A DNA stretch of 64,000 nt from Symsagittifera roscoffensis (Eukaryota; Xenacoelomorpha; Acoela; Convolutidae). Within the stretch, counting starts at the first letter, position 1, and each line of letters begins with the position of its first letter. Position numbers and translations under genes: made by a program. The stretch spans positions 42,501,777-42,565,776 of the forward strand of contig NC_087066.1 in NCBI RefSeq assembly GCF_963678635.1, written 5' to 3'. The notes below the pieces were generated by a model, which did no database searches, was not told the origin of the DNA, and was given only the letters and a program-made list of their open reading frames with translations. This document shows, one piece after another, positions 33,301 through 46,188 of this stretch.

Positions 33301-36300
33301 TTTTTAATGGCAAACTGACCTTAATCGGACAAACAAGTAATTTCAAGGCGTTTTGTGTAAAAAAAATCTAATTTTAGCTTCCTAACTTTCGCGCCATTAA
33401 TGACGTCATTAATTTAAGCGCGAACAGAGAGTTTTACTCAACTTAGCTGGTTCTTACAATTTCACGCGTTTTGAAAAACTTAGTGCAGATGGTGAAAATA
33501 GGCTTTTCACACCCGGCAAAAATGGTATATGAGGGTAGTTCAAACCATTTGCTATCGGTCGATTTAAAAATTTGTTAAAATTCCCAGTGTATTTTGTCCA
33601 AGCTTATCCTTGAAAGCAGGCGTTTTAAAAAGAAGAAACCTGATTTTGCTCCTAACTTTCTCATCTTGTGTATTAATTGTTTTGATTTAAAGCATCATAA
33701 TTAGTTCTGTTCTTTTTAACTACATACAACTTGACACCGCACAGTTTGAAATCGCACAAGTGTATACCTCAGTAGCTAATAACCACAACAGTTTCTCAAA
33801 AATTTTTGTGAAATTCAATCTCAATCTAAAAACGTGAAAATAAAACGAATATTACTTGAAATTATCCTTGATTTGTTTTTTGATGATATCACTGTCACCT
33901 TTAAAAAATATTTCGTGTATTTATCATTTCAAATTTCGATTTTTGTGGGGGTATATTCTCTTCTAACCCATTAGTGGCGGAAAATGGATATGAAATTTTC
34001 TACAGCAACAGTGAATCATATTACGCTTTTTTTGCTTCTTTTTTGTCGTTTCCGCGCAAAATGTTTAGAAACTTGAGCTCTAGTACGTTTTTAATTGTAA
34101 TTTTATTTTTGTGTTTATGCGCGTTTTCGAGTTGATTCGACGCTCGGGATAACTGACCAGCATTTCAAGTGAAATTATTTTAATTTTGTGAATACAATTG
34201 CAACACTGTTGTTTTCCGGAACTAGCCTTTTTTCCCGTTTCGTTCACATTTTCAATTTGCTTTGTTATTGAATCTTAGCAACTTTCACGTTTCTTCGCCT
34301 TTGACTGAGAAAAACGCCGTTGTTTTTTTCACCCTAAGATTCGGGGTTCGAATCCCAGCTGGACCTTTTATCAGTATGTATGCAATTTGAGATTTTCCGG
34401 TAAAAATTGATTTGTCGGGCTTTCATCCTTCTTCTCAAGTTTTGTCGGCTTAGTTGCCACTTGACAATTTTTCTTCTTGGGCCTGTAAGCAAGTACTATG
34501 GTAATTGCGTTTGTTGCTCATTGTAGTTTCAGTGGGGTTTGAAACTTTTAAAAATTTTCAATAAAATCAGTTTTTTTTGGCTCACTCAAAGTTTGTCGGA
34601 CTTGTTTCCACCTTTTAGGTTCTCTTCCGTTGCTAAATTAAAACTCAAATGTCTTGCTTCATATGTTTGCCGAGAGTTCCTGTTTGATAAAATCAGGTAA
34701 TATGAAAACGTATGGGATTGGGTTTTTTACTTTTTTTTGAGACGCTTTGCAAATTTTTTCCACTATTTGCATAAGCTTTAGTTTTTCTTAAAACTAGTAC
34801 TCCGGTTTTCAAAAGGAAAAAGTATCCCTGGAAACAACTTCGTCTTCTCTGTGTGCTATGGGGGGAATATTTTACTCATATTTTAAATATATATATTATC
34901 AAAAACTATCATCACAAATCTGAGAAATGGTTTTAATAAAAAGAAAAAACTCCAAGAAATGCTCTGCGTAAATATTTTGCCTAAATTGTCTTCCACCTAA
35001 AATTATGGCCCTCAAAATAGCCCTCAGAATTATGGCCCTCAGAAATTTTTGATTTTTTGACCATTTTTTAAATAAATTTATTAAATTTTCCCAAAAACTA
35101 TCCTTCCATGTCTGAGAATTTAAATTTGGGTTCAATCAAAAATTTAAATGTCAAAGTTTATATTTAAGGACCACATTAAAGACTGTTATCGATAACTATC
35201 CTGCTAAACTTGATAATAGCTTTAATCGAAACAACAGGTTGTTGAAAGTTAACCTGCATAAATGGTCACTGCCAGTTTCTCAGGTTAAGTGTTCAACCAA
35301 GAAAGCCGGCTTGAAAATTTCTAGTTTAGCGGCCACGACCTGAATTTTTGCTGAAAAATATATAATTTGCGAAAAGTCAAGTTTTTGAAAGTTTGACCGT
35401 TTTTTTTAAATTTATCTATCAAATCAACAAAAAAGCATTTGAAAGAACCGGTGGCGAGAATCTTTTTAACAGAAGCGGCGAGTCCTCAACTTTTTGTATG
35501 AATATTGTTTTGTCCTCTGGAAAATTCCAATATTTCAAAAACGTTCACTTTTTGCCACTTATTTCAGTAGAGAAACAGCTAACCCGCACCAAGCGCACAT
35601 GGATCCTAGTCGATTATATTGTCACTATCTATAATATTACAAAATTATTTATTAAATTGCATTAAAAATTGATTATAGTCCGTATATTTTTAAGTCAATA
35701 TAAACCATGAACGCTACAAAGCATACTAAAATACAATCAGTAAAACAAAAGGTATCAATCAAAATTAACAGACGGATTGACGGATTATTTCCATTTAATT
35801 TTGAATTCGCACATATCGCCGCGACAAAAAAAGATTTGTAAGTTAATTATCACATAATCCGCTGAAAAAGCGCATAAACCATCAAAAACGACGGAGGACT
35901 TGTAGTAGCGTAACTTGAAAAAATAATAAAGTATATAGGCTAAAATCTAAGCAACCGAAAGATCGCTATATTCTACTCATTCTAGAGTTTTCCAGAATAC
36001 GCACAAAATTACCAATCTAAACTTTTTAACAACGTATGTAAACAAAACCTCCATAGAGAGTAAATTGTTTTCGGAATTTAGGTTGAACCCATCCAGTGAA
36101 CATGCAGTATGTTTCCATCAGCAAAAAGACGAAGAATCAATCTAGTGAAACGACATTTTTCGTACAGAAAAGCGCTTTCTAAAACACGAGCACCAAAAAG
36201 ACGAGAGAGAGAACCAGTATACAACATTGAAATTAGCAAAAACAGGTAATCAAGCATAAAGGCGAATAGTTCGACAGAAAAATTTTTAGCCGGTAACGAA

Positions 36301-36318
36301 AAGGACGGAACAGACCAT
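33301..36318. other. Intergenic, no gene seen
   Basis: About 3 kb, AT-rich, with no convincing ORF. Features: a T-arm-like GGGGTTCGAATCCC at 34335-34350 without the rest of a tRNA, and short direct repeats of ATTATGGCCCTCA at 35003-35045. Confidence 0.4.
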
Positions 36319-38030
36319 TTGAGATCCAAATATCCAGCGTTTTCTACCAAAAACCTACTGCCGCCTTCGGCACGAGACTCTATTCTGGGCAAGGACAACG
36401 AAATTTGCAGAAAAATAAAACAGTACTGCCAGCAGAGCTGGTGCGGCAATCATATGAAGAAAGGCATAGTGTCCGTCGTCAAATATATAGAAACAATATC
36501 AGTGCTCAGAGACGGATGCATCAATTTGTTCCACGCAACATCCGAGACAGCTCAGGATGACATTAAAAAAATGTCACTTAAAATATGGTGGCCACATAAA
36601 TATTGGAACAACATTACCTTCATTTATGTCATCTGTGGAACAGGCGTCACATGACTTATGTGGCGTCTGTTCCACAATCAGTAAGAACTTAAAACCGCTA
36701 TTCCCTTGTTAGGATTGTAAAAACTAAGAACATTAAGCAAACCAATCGAAGAACTTAAACTGGATTTCGCTGGACCGATGAACAAGGAAAAAAGGAAAGG
36801 GTTAAAAGATCTTATTATCAGTCAACCAACACTCTAAATTTCCTTCCGCAAAAAGAAATCATTCACGCCAACGCAAAAAAAAACGTTACAAATTTTGCGA
36901 TAAAATCAAGAGTTTGAGTTACACGGAACACCACGTGCGATCAGGTCCAACCAAGATTCGTGCTTAACGGGATAAAGGAATTCGGAACACTGTGACAGCG
37001 ACAAATTTGAATACGGCAGCGCCAGCGAACCTTCATTGTGGTATAGCTTTGTGGATCCACTCATTAAAACCAGAAAAAGATTCAAAACGCACCTTTTAAA
37101 CATAGGAACAAAAAGACTAAGTCTATTTTGAGGTAAATTTATTTTACCGCGTTTAGACCAAGAAATCTTGGGCAAGCCACTAAAGTTCGACGAGCAGAAG
37201 AAGGAAATCGACACCAGGCATGACATCGGAATCAAGGAGGAGCGGAAGTGGCGAAGTGATCCAGCCAGAAAGGGATTGACCAAATTTCAACTCCTAAAAA
37301 TCGCGGCTAGGAAACTCCGAAACGCAATTACATAATCAAAGTTGGCCCAGTTACAATAAACTGGGAAAGACAAATAGTTCCACTAAGATCCATCATAGAA
37401 AAGAAAAGGATGAAAAAGGATCTGCCGAGCGGAACGGAAAAGTATAAGAACAAGCTATTCACAAAAGACCAACGATCAGTAACTTGGACTGTCATCCAAA
37501 AGTTTATCTATCGCGAGAACACCTAGCCCTAACCTAGGAATGGATAAAATAACTGAATTCATTTCACCACCAGCGCTACCGGTGGACTCAAGTATCGGCC
37601 GGATGAGCAAAACCAGCGAACCGGACCTCTCGGTCAGAGCACGGCTCAGAACTCGCTAAATAAAACTCAACCGTGAAAAAAATATATATATATAAAATAA
37701 ACTACACTGCACCCGGGACGAGTTGCGAAGAAACCCGACCGATTCACTGCAGGGAATATAGAGAAGGACGAGGCAGAACTTGATGGGGTTCGTAAAAATG
37801 ATCTAAGACAACAGCACTTTCAATACAAGAGGCCTGCGGCCTCGGCGATGGAAGATGAACACTAAAGGAAATTGCGAGTGGAAAAAAAACAACTGGAACA
37901 GGCATCAGAGACTCTAGAAGAAGAGGAAGGAATAATGGAGGCTAGTTCAGCATCCATCTACCATAGGGCAAAAGAAATCATAGACTGTATCGAAACTGAC
38001 CATTTCAGTGGCGAGGATTTGACGCAGCAA
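36319..38030 (+). pseudogene. Decayed Gypsy integrase and tail, plus strand
   Basis: The frame 36319-36654 ends with FHATSETAQ and MSLKIWWPHKYW, matching the zinc-domain end of the Gypsy integrases nearby (YLAQYIWWPH). Further on, EELKLDFAGP (about 36750), HSKFPSAK (about 36830), HGTPRAI and QDSC (about 36920-36950) line up with the catalytic core. Downstream, a Glu-rich coil (37880-38030) may be its C-terminal tail. Stops and shifts are frequent. It is the only Gypsy fragment on the plus strand of this related group. Confidence 0.65.
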
Positions 38031-38192
38031 TAACCAGAGATTTTTTAGAAAACAGAGCAAGGAAAAGAGAAAAATTAAAGACTACATAGTGAAAACGTTA
38101 AAACTATTTTAATTTTTTAAATAGTAAAATAGGTGATTCGGCGTACCTCACTAGCCGAAAAAGTCATCTAAATACCAATGAGATGCTTTATG
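38031..38192. other. Short junction, no feature
   Basis: AT-rich; no feature beyond the preceding integrase tail and the following repeat block. Confidence 0.3.
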
Positions 38193-41100
38193 TGAGCAAA
38201 CCTAGGCGAAATCAGACATGTATTAAACCCATTTGTGCCATTAAATTAGAAAGTACAAGTTACATATAAACTAAACGGCATAGCTTGAGAATTTGAAAAA
38301 CATTACTCTTCAAACTTTTTTAATTTTTTTTTAATTTTTTGATTTCTGCAAATTTAAGGCTTTCAATTTAAAAGTCAAAGCCAAGCTGACAGGTCGCGCT
38401 CAAAGTAAACGTCCCTTCAAAGTTGCTGTTTTTGTTAGACCGACGCTAACCTTAATTCTGCTTTAAAAATGGCATTTAAATTTTGATTATTCACTTTTGT
38501 CATAAAAACTCTCAAAATTAAACAAAGTGACTATTTCACGTGTGTTTTTAGTCTAAGTCAATAAATTTTCTTGAATGATCTCTCGCTGTAATTTCAAAAC
38601 GCTAGGGGATTAAAAGTTTTGAAATTTGTACCAAAAATACTAAAAAAATTAATTGCAGAGTATTTGCAGAGTCTAGTAAACAAGGCGACAATAGACGTAA
38701 AATTTGAAACCCAAGCTACGCCTTGGGACAACCAGCTTTTTTTGGAACCCAAGCTAGACGACCGGCATTTTTTTTCTACAATTGATCATTGTTTGTGCAG
38801 TGGGAAATGTTTTTGTTCTTCTTTGTATTTTTCCTAGAGCAAAATCTCTCGGCTCTCTCAATCATTGAAAGCGCATTTTGCACGAATAGTAAAATTGGTA
38901 TCTCCACAAGCTTTGCTTATCAACAAAATATGCCCGCAAAATTGATCCGGTAAATTTTGGTTGGTATCACAATAAACATAGCCGGTAGAAAGTTAGAAAA
39001 TGAAATCAAGAAAAAAATGACGGCATGTTTTTTAAGAAGGTTAATGGAAAAAAGTACGCAGTTTAAATGAATTACTTACTTAGTCACTTGACACTGAAAA
39101 AAAAAATCATAAGGAAAAGAATGTCATATTAATTTGCAGTCTTTTGCATGTTTAACTATTAATAAAGTATTCTGTTATAGTAAATGTACAATTACTTAAA
39201 AGAATAAAACAGATAAAATAGAGTGTGGTCATTTGAAACGTTCTAAAAAAATAACTGAACGAACACTCTGCGATCGACCGATGGTCGTATCGAATAAAGT
39301 TAACAGGTTTTTAGTTAGTACCGAAGGTCATTTAAAACAGCTAAAAACAAAACCAAGCTGACAGGTCGCGCTCAAAGTGAACGTCACTTCAAAGTTGCTG
39401 TTTTTGTTAGACCGACGCTAACCTTAATTCTGCTTTAAAAATGGCATTTAAATTTTGATTATTCACTTTTGTCATAAAAACTCTCTAAATTAAACAAAGT
39501 GACTATTTCACATGTGTTTTTAGTCTAAGTCAATAAATTTTCTTGAATGATCTCTCGCTGTAATTTCAAAACGCTAGGGGATTAAAAACTTTGAAATTTG
39601 TACCAAAAATACTAAAAAAATTAATTGCAGAGTATTTGCAGAGTCTAGTAAACAAGGCGACAATAGACGTAAAATTTGAAACCCAAGCTACGCCTTGGGA
39701 CAACCAGCTTTTTTTGGAACCCAAGCTAGACGACCGGCATTTTTTTTCTACAATTGATCATTGTTTGTGCAGTGGGAAATGTTTTTGTTCTTCTTTGTAT
39801 TTTTCCTAGAGCAAAATCTCTCGGCTCTCTCAATCATTGAAAGCGCATTTTGCACGAATAGTAAAATTGGTATCTCCACAAGCTTTGCTTATCAACAAAA
39901 TATGCCCGCAAAATTGATCCGGTAAATTTTGGTTGGTATCACAATAAACATAGCCGGTAGAAAGTTAGAAAATGAAATCAAGAAAAAAATAACGGCATGT
40001 TTTTTAAGAAGGTTAATGGAAAAAAGTACGCAGTTTAAATGAATTACTTACTTAGTCACTTGACACTGAAAAAAAAAATCATAAGGAAAAGAATGTCATA
40101 TTAATTTGCAGTCTTTTGCATGTTTAACTATTAATAAAGTATTCTGTTATAGTAAATGTACAATTACTTAAAAGAATAAAACAGATAAAATAGAGTGTGG
40201 TCATTTGAAACGTTCTAAAAAAATAACTGAACGAACACTCTGCGATCGACCGATGGTCGTATCGAATAAAGTTAACAGGTTTTTAGTTAGTACCGAAGGT
40301 CATTTAAAACAGCTAAAAACAAATCACATTTCCCACCGGGAAAAAAATAAAACTGCAGTTTCCCTTACTAATTCTATTTACACCCATTTTCCCCCTTGAA
40401 AGTAGGAACAAGCTTTACAAACTGCGCCACAGAAAAAAAATAGTACAGCAAGCAAAACAGCATCTACAAATGAAATTAGGAACGTACAAAAATACGGGGT
40501 GAATATGCAGAATTTACAGTTATATAACAGATACGATAAAAACATATTAACTAAAGCTAGTAATTAAAAAATATTAATCTACAAAATCTAAATTTAACAT
40601 GAACAACAATATCTACAAAAAAATGGTCGATTAGGTGTACACAATAAAAAGAATGATAAACAAAAGTTTTGCGAGTTTTAGGAAAATCCGTTAAATTTTT
40701 CGTCAAAATCATCTAGTTTTGCTTTTACATCTTAGTCGATAGTCGAGGATATATCACTAGATTTCTCTAATTTGTCAAATGGGTCGGTTATTGTAGGTTG
40801 AGATGGTGAGTAAGATCCGGAGGGGGTATTATTTAAAATTGACAAAATCGGCGTGTATTTGGCCCTTTCCGATGGGCAGGATTTCTTAGAGGACCAAGTC
40901 AGCGTAGTTTTTGCAACCAGGGTAGGTACTTGTGGAGCTTCCGCTAATGGTGTCAAGAGATCCGAAGGTGAGAAAATCGCGAATGTAGTCATGGGTTAAT
41001 TAGTGGTAAAATCCTGCACTGTACTAGCAGTCTGGTAGTATTTGAAAGCAAACCTAGGCGAAATCAGACATGTATTAAACCGATTTGTGCCATTAAATTA

Positions 41101-42009
41101 GAAAGAATAAAAAATTACATATAAATTAAACGGCATAGCTTGAGAATTTGAAAAACATTACTCTTCAAACTTTTTTAATTTTTTTTTAATTTTTTGATTT
41201 CTGCAAATTTAAGACTTTCAATTTAAAAGTCCAAGCCAAGCTGACAGGTCGCGCTCAAAGTGAACGTCACTTCAAAGTTGCTGTTTTTGTTAGACCGACG
41301 CTAACCTTAATTCTGCTTTAAAAATGGCATTTAAATTTTGATTATTCACTTTTGTCATAAAAACTCTCTAAATTAAACAAAGTGACTATTTCACGTGTGT
41401 TTTTAGTCTAAGTCAATAAATTTTCTTGAATGATCTCTCGCTGTAATTTCAAAACGCTAGGGGATTAAAAATTTTGAAATTTGTACCAAAAATACTAAAA
41501 AATTAATTGCAGAGTATTTGCAGAGTCTAGTAAACAAGGCGACAATAGACGTAAGATTTGAAACCCAAGCTAAGCCTTGGGACAACCAGCTTTTTTTGGA
41601 ACCCAAGCTAGACGACCGGCATTTTTTTTCTACAATTGATCATTGTTTGTGCAGTGGGAAATGTTTTTGTTCTTCTTTGTATTTTTCCTAGAGCAAAATC
41701 TCTCGGCTCTCTCAATCATTGAAAGCGCATTTTGCACGAATAGTAAAATTGGTATCTCCACAAGCTTTGCTTATCAACAAAATATGCCCGCAAAATTGAT
41801 CGGGTAAATTTTGGTTGGTATCACAAAAAACATAGCCGGTAGAAGTTAGAAAATGAAATCAAGAAAAAAATGACGGCATGTTTTTTAAGAAGGTTAATGG
41901 AAAAAAGTACGCAGTTTAAATGAATTACTTACTTAGTCACTTGACACTCAAAAAAAATCATACGGAAAAGAATGTCATATTAATTTGCAGTCTTTTGCAT
42001 GTTTAACTA
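38193..42009 (-). repeat. Tandem copies of the Gypsy 3' LTR block
   Basis: Three direct copies: 38193-39353, 39354-41040 and 41045 onwards (running into the element). Copies 1 and 2 are offset by 972 bases, copies 2 and 3 by 1879. Each holds LTR sequence (39162-39353, 40134-40385, 42011-42261). Copies 2 and 3 also contain the last part of the pol tail (40992-40732 and 42873-42613, identical protein). The 72-codon ORF repeated at 38619 and 39591 is only duplicated DNA; the third copy has lost one A and is out of frame. Confidence 0.8.
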
Positions 42010-42010
42010 T

Positions 42011-42261
42011 TAATAAAGTATTCTGTTATAGTAAATGTACAATTACTTAAAAGAATAAAACAGATAAAATAGAGTGTGGTCATTTGAAACGTTCTAAAAA
42101 AATAACTGAACGAACACTCTGCAATCGACCGATGGTCGTATCGAATAAAGTTAATAGGTTTTTAGTTAGTACCGAAGGTCATTTAAAACAGCTAAAAACA
42201 AATCACATTTCCCACCGGGAAAAAAATAAAACTGCAGTTTCACTTACTAATTCTATTTACA
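42011..42261 (-). repeat. 3' LTR of the 42-51 kb Gypsy element
   Basis: Starts on the minus strand with TGTAAATAGAATTAG directly after the polypurine tract and ends near CTTTATTA. It contains GATCGACCGATGGTCG-type sequence (CAATCGACCGATGGTCG here), which recurs at 39255, 40226, 50604 and 50803. Confidence 0.6.
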
Positions 42262-42277
42262 CCCATTTTCCCCCTTG
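42262..42277 (-). other. Polypurine tract of the 42-51 kb Gypsy element
   Basis: AAGGGGGAAAATGGG on the minus strand, immediately before the LTR start; the same run lies at 40386-40400 in the duplicated block. Confidence 0.65.
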
Positions 42278-42612
42278 AAAGTAGGAACAAGCTTTACAAA
42301 CTGCGCCACAGAAAAAAAATAGTACAGCAAGCAAAACAGCATCTACAAATGAAATTAGGAACGTACAAAAATACGGGGTGAATATGCAGAATTTACAGTT
42401 ATATAACAGATACGATAAAAACAAATTAACTAAAGCTAGTAATTTAAAAAAATTATTCTACAAGATCTAAATTTAATATGAACAACAATATCTACAAAAA
42501 AATGGTCGATTAGGTGTGTACACAATAAAAAGAATGATAAACAAAAGTTTTGCGAGTTTTAGGAAAATCCGTTAAATTTTTCGTCAAAATCATCTAGTTT
42601 TGCTTTTACATC

Positions 42613-44808
42613 TTAGTCGATAGTCGAGGATATATCACTAGATTTCTCTAATTTGTCAAATGGGTCGGTTATTGTAGGTTGAGATGGTGAGTAAGATCCG
42701 GAGGGGGTATTATTTAAAATTGACAAAATCGGCGTGTATTTGGCCCTTTCCGATGGGCAGGACTTCTTAGAGGACCAAGTCAGCGTAGTTTTTGCAACCA
42801 GGGTAGGTACTTGTGGAGCTTCCGCTAATGGTGTCAAGAGATCCGAAGGTGAGAAAATCGCGAATGTAGTCATGGGTTAATTAGTGGTAACATCCTGCAC
42901 TGTACTAGCAGTCTGGTAGTCTTTTTCAAATACTACATCAATTAATCGCGGATCTCCGAAAAAATTAGGGGGTCCGACGATCCTACGCGGTCTAGAATGT
43001 CTTGGTTGAAAAGTAGAAGGAACTACACCTTCTGGGGCACTGTCCAACCCGATTGGGTTTTTCTCCGAACCTTCTACTTCGGCAGAGTTTGGCACTTCTA
43101 TTATCGACCGTTGGTCTGTGTTGACTGATAGATTTGGTCTTTTTTGAGGAGAGTTGGCATCAACTCTAACACTTAACCCTTGATTAGACTCGGCTTGGTG
43201 GCTGAGAGGTACATTATTGTTAGTCATGTCGTCAAAGTAGTCGTCTTTTATCGCATCCCAGGAGTTTAAGTTTAAAGATGAAGAAGAAACTGAGGAAAAA
43301 TGAAAACGATCTCTGCTTCTGTTGGTGAATCAGTCGTCTGGGATAGCCTAACCTCTCCTGAGGTGCCCTGCCTTAGCTGAGGGTTGCATCTCGATACCGT
43401 CTTCTTTGGTGGAGATAGCTTCCTCTTTCCGGCTAAACTCGAATGTACATGTAAGCAGTCCAGAGGTCTCAATACAGTCTGGTTCTGTTGGTGAATCAGT
43501 TGTCTGGGATGGCCTACCCGCTCCTGAGGTGCCCTGCCTTAGCTGAGGGTTGCCTGTCGATATCGTCTTCTTGCCTGACATGACATTATTGTTAGTCAAG
43601 TCGTCAAAGTAGTCGTCTTTATCGCATCCCAAGAGTTTAAGTTTAAAGATGAAGAAGAAACTGAGGAAAAATGAAAACGATCTCTGCTTCTGTTGGTGAG
43701 TCAGTTGTCTGGGATAGCCTACCCGCTCCTGAGTACCTCTCAGCCACCAAGACGAGTCTAATCAAGGGTTAAGTGTTACAGTTGATGCCAACTCTCCTCA
43801 AAATAGACCAAATCTATCTGAGGAGAAACTGAGGAAAAATGAAAACGGTCTCTGCTTCTGTTGGTGAATCAGTTGTCTGGGATGGCCTACCTTCTACTTC
43901 GACAGAGTTTGGCACTTCTATTATCGACCTTTGGTCTGTGTTGACTGATAGATTTGGTCTATTTTGAGGAGAGTTGGCATCAACTGTAACACTTAACCCT
44001 TACAAACTGAGGAAAAATGAAAACGATCTCTGCTTCTGTTGGTGAATCAGTTGTCTGGGATGGCCTACCTTCTACTTCGGCAGAGTTTGGCACTTCTATT
44101 ATCGACCGTTGGTCTCTGTTGACTGATAGATTTGGTCTATTTTGAGGAGAGGTGGCATCAACTATAACACTTAACCCTTGATTAGACTCGGCTTGGTGGC
44201 TGAGAGGTACATTATTGTTAGTCATGTCGTCAAAGTAGTCGTCTTTTATCGCATCTCAAGAGTTTAAGTTTAAAGATGAAGAAGAAACTGAGGAAAAATG
44301 AAAACGATCTCTGCTTCTGTTGGTGAATCAGTTGTCTGGGATGGCCTACCCGCTCCTGAGGTGCCCTGCGTTAGCTGAGGGTTGCCTGTCGATACCGTCT
44401 TCTTTGGTGGAGATAGCTTCCTCTTTCCGGCTAAACTCGAATGTACATGTAACTTGTGCCCGATGGACGGTTGTTTCACCACGATTTTTGTGGGACCTGG
44501 GAGAAGTTTTCTTTTAATAGATTTTCGTAAAATGTGACCGTTATCGAGAGTTATTGTGTGGTCGGATGAGTCTATGATATCCTTCTTTACTAAGTTAAAA
44601 TAAGGTTCCCCATTTTTCTGTTGGTAGCCGTTCTATATAGTTTACCTCCAGTGACTACGTTCTTCGATGTATTGAGACCTCTGGACTGTTTACGACCCTC
44701 TGTTGTAGGTGTGCTCGGGATTGTTTGAGCTAGCGGTAAGTTGTCTTCCGGGTCCGATGGGTTGTCATTGTCTTCGTCGAGATAACCGTCTTCCGCGCCG
44801 TCATGCAA
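42613..44808 (-). pseudogene. Gypsy pol C-terminal tail, expanded by tandem repeats
   Basis: Reading right to left: a 44808-44590 acidic/Ser-rich part, then a region where a stretch around GAAACTGAGGAAAAATGAAAACG with TCTCTGCTTCTGTTGGTGAA recurs five times (near 43278, 43651, 43822, 44005, 44281), then 43227-42877 with RRIVGPPNFFGDPRLIDVV, and finally 42873-42613 to the stop. The VGPP.F.G motif equals that of the other element's tail. The repeats shift the frame, so the tail is no longer one ORF. Confidence 0.6.
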
Positions 44809-44885
44809 TTTCCAATTACTGGCCCGTCTGTTTGATAGATCAATTTCCCTTTATCTTGTCGGCCATCAAAGGAAATTAGATTTTT

Positions 44886-45809
44886 TCATCTAGTTTTAGC
44901 CGTTCTATTAAAGTTTTTCTCGAATGGGGTACAACCGCTTGACGCTTGTTTTGTGGTTTTTAGCTTCGAGATAACTTTTTCGATCAAAGAATTTGAAGAA
45001 GGTTTTGGTAAATCAAATGACATTGTCATTAAATTATACTTTAATGTGTAAACCAGTCTTTCCACAAGCCCAGTTGATCTATGATCGCCGACTGTACAAT
45101 AAATGATCTCGATGTTGTATTTGTCGCAGAAATTTTTAACATCGTGTGATAAAAAGCACGACCCATGGTCGGCTCCAATCTTCCTTGGGAATCCGTGAAG
45201 ATGACAATAGTCGTTTAAGAAAGAAATCACCGTGTTCGAAGACTTGTTATTTACAATCTTGGTCGATGGGAAATTAGTGATTCCGTCGATACATAAAAGG
45301 ATGTCTTTTTGTGTTCCCCAAAACGCGTCCAAAGGTCCGGGGAAATCCAGATTTATTTCGTCGTTAGCACAAGTCAGAGTCGGCAGTTTTGTAATATTAT
45401 CGGTACCTAACCAAATTTTGAGGTTTTTCAGGCATTGACTTACGGAACTCCCGTGATGGTAAATCTCTCGGTAAATGTGGGGCCACCAAGTATATTCCGC
45501 GAGAGACTTCATCCCAAGCTGGCCTGGATGGATCTCATGTAGCATTGCTGTGAAAGTTGATTTGATGGTAGCTGGAACGTTTAATTTGTTGTCTAAAATT
45601 AATAGGTCGTCTTTTCCGTGGAGATCGTTTGCAAAATTTTTCATATACGATCCGTGAATGCCCATCGGTCGTTTCGTCTTTTTTGTCTCGATCAAGTCCC
45701 AAATCATTTTGTCATCTCTCGTCATTAATTCAAGGAGTTTCGTAGAACAGTGGTTCTCGGGGAGTATTGGAGACAAGGGTAAACTTAAGTCAGCTTTGTA
45801 ACTCTTCAC
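44886..45809 (-). CDS. Gypsy integrase, intact core
   Basis: 307 open codons. The zinc-binding region shows HEIHPGQLGMKSLAEYTWWPH and then HHGSSVSQC, in which the first Cys of the CxxC pair is Val (the other element has NCSEC). The catalytic triad is complete in one frame: Asp in LDFPGPLD, Asp in GADHGSCF, Glu in TGLVERLV. Integrase cuts and joins the cDNA ends to the target. This is the best-preserved integrase of the window, although the element around it is rearranged. Confidence 0.75.
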   Translation of the reverse strand: MKSYKADLSLPLSPILPENHCSTKLLELMTRDDKMIWDLIETKKTKRPMGIHGSYMKNFANDLHGKDDLLILDNKLNVPATIKSTFTAMLHEIHPGQLGMKSLAEYTWWPHIYREIYHHGSSVSQCLKNLKIWLGTDNITKLPTLTCANDEINLDFPGPLDAFWGTQKDILLCIDGITNFPSTKIVNNKSSNTVISFLNDYCHLHGFPRKIGADHGSCFLSHDVKNFCDKYNIEIIYCTVGDHRSTGLVERLVYTLKYNLMTMSFDLPKPSSNSLIEKVISKLKTTKQASSGCTPFEKNFNRTAKTR

Positions 45810-45880
45810 TAATTTTGCATGATCGTCCGGCAGGTGGTCACCTTTAAATTTTAGAGGGATGTTGCGTTCTTCGGGAATTA

Positions 45881-46174
45881 TTAGTAAGGGTCGGCAATAT
45901 CTTTCAACTTCGTAATAGCTAATTTTTTTTTGATTTGGGGTAAAGGCTGTTTGTTTTTTAAAATAAAATTTAAGAGGACTTTGTCCAAAAAAGTGATGCT
46001 CTTGAAACTGAATTTGGAATTGTCAATAGGTAAGCACTTTGATGTACAAATTTCTGGTCGTGGGTGCGAATTATCACAAATATTTAATGACCGAGCAATA
46101 CAAGATATAATAGCGACAATAATTTTGAGCTTAAAATTAGCTACAGAGCTATTCGAAAAGTTTTGACCAATCAC
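45881..46174 (-). pseudogene. RNase H-integrase linker, left copy
   Basis: 97 codons with the pattern CDNSHPRPEICTSKCLPIDNSK, which corresponds to the linker at 21670-21420 of the other element. The right copy is in 47754-47450. It is isolated by a frameshift from integrase (stop at 45881, integrase frame from 45809). Not a known domain. Confidence 0.55.
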
Positions 46175-46188
46175 GTCGCTTGAATTTT

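Noticed and set aside
34322-34365. tRNA-like T arm GGGGTTCGAATCCC
   Set aside because: No D arm, anticodon arm or matching acceptor strand upstream; one stem mismatch. Not a tRNA gene.
36078-37283. Minus-strand ORFs at 36078-36449 and 36906-37283
   Set aside because: Shadows of the plus-strand decayed Gypsy integrase, with no motif of their own.
38619-39809. Two identical 72-codon ORFs (38619-38837, 39591-39809)
   Set aside because: They are identical because the DNA block is duplicated; the third copy is frameshifted by one base and no domain is present.
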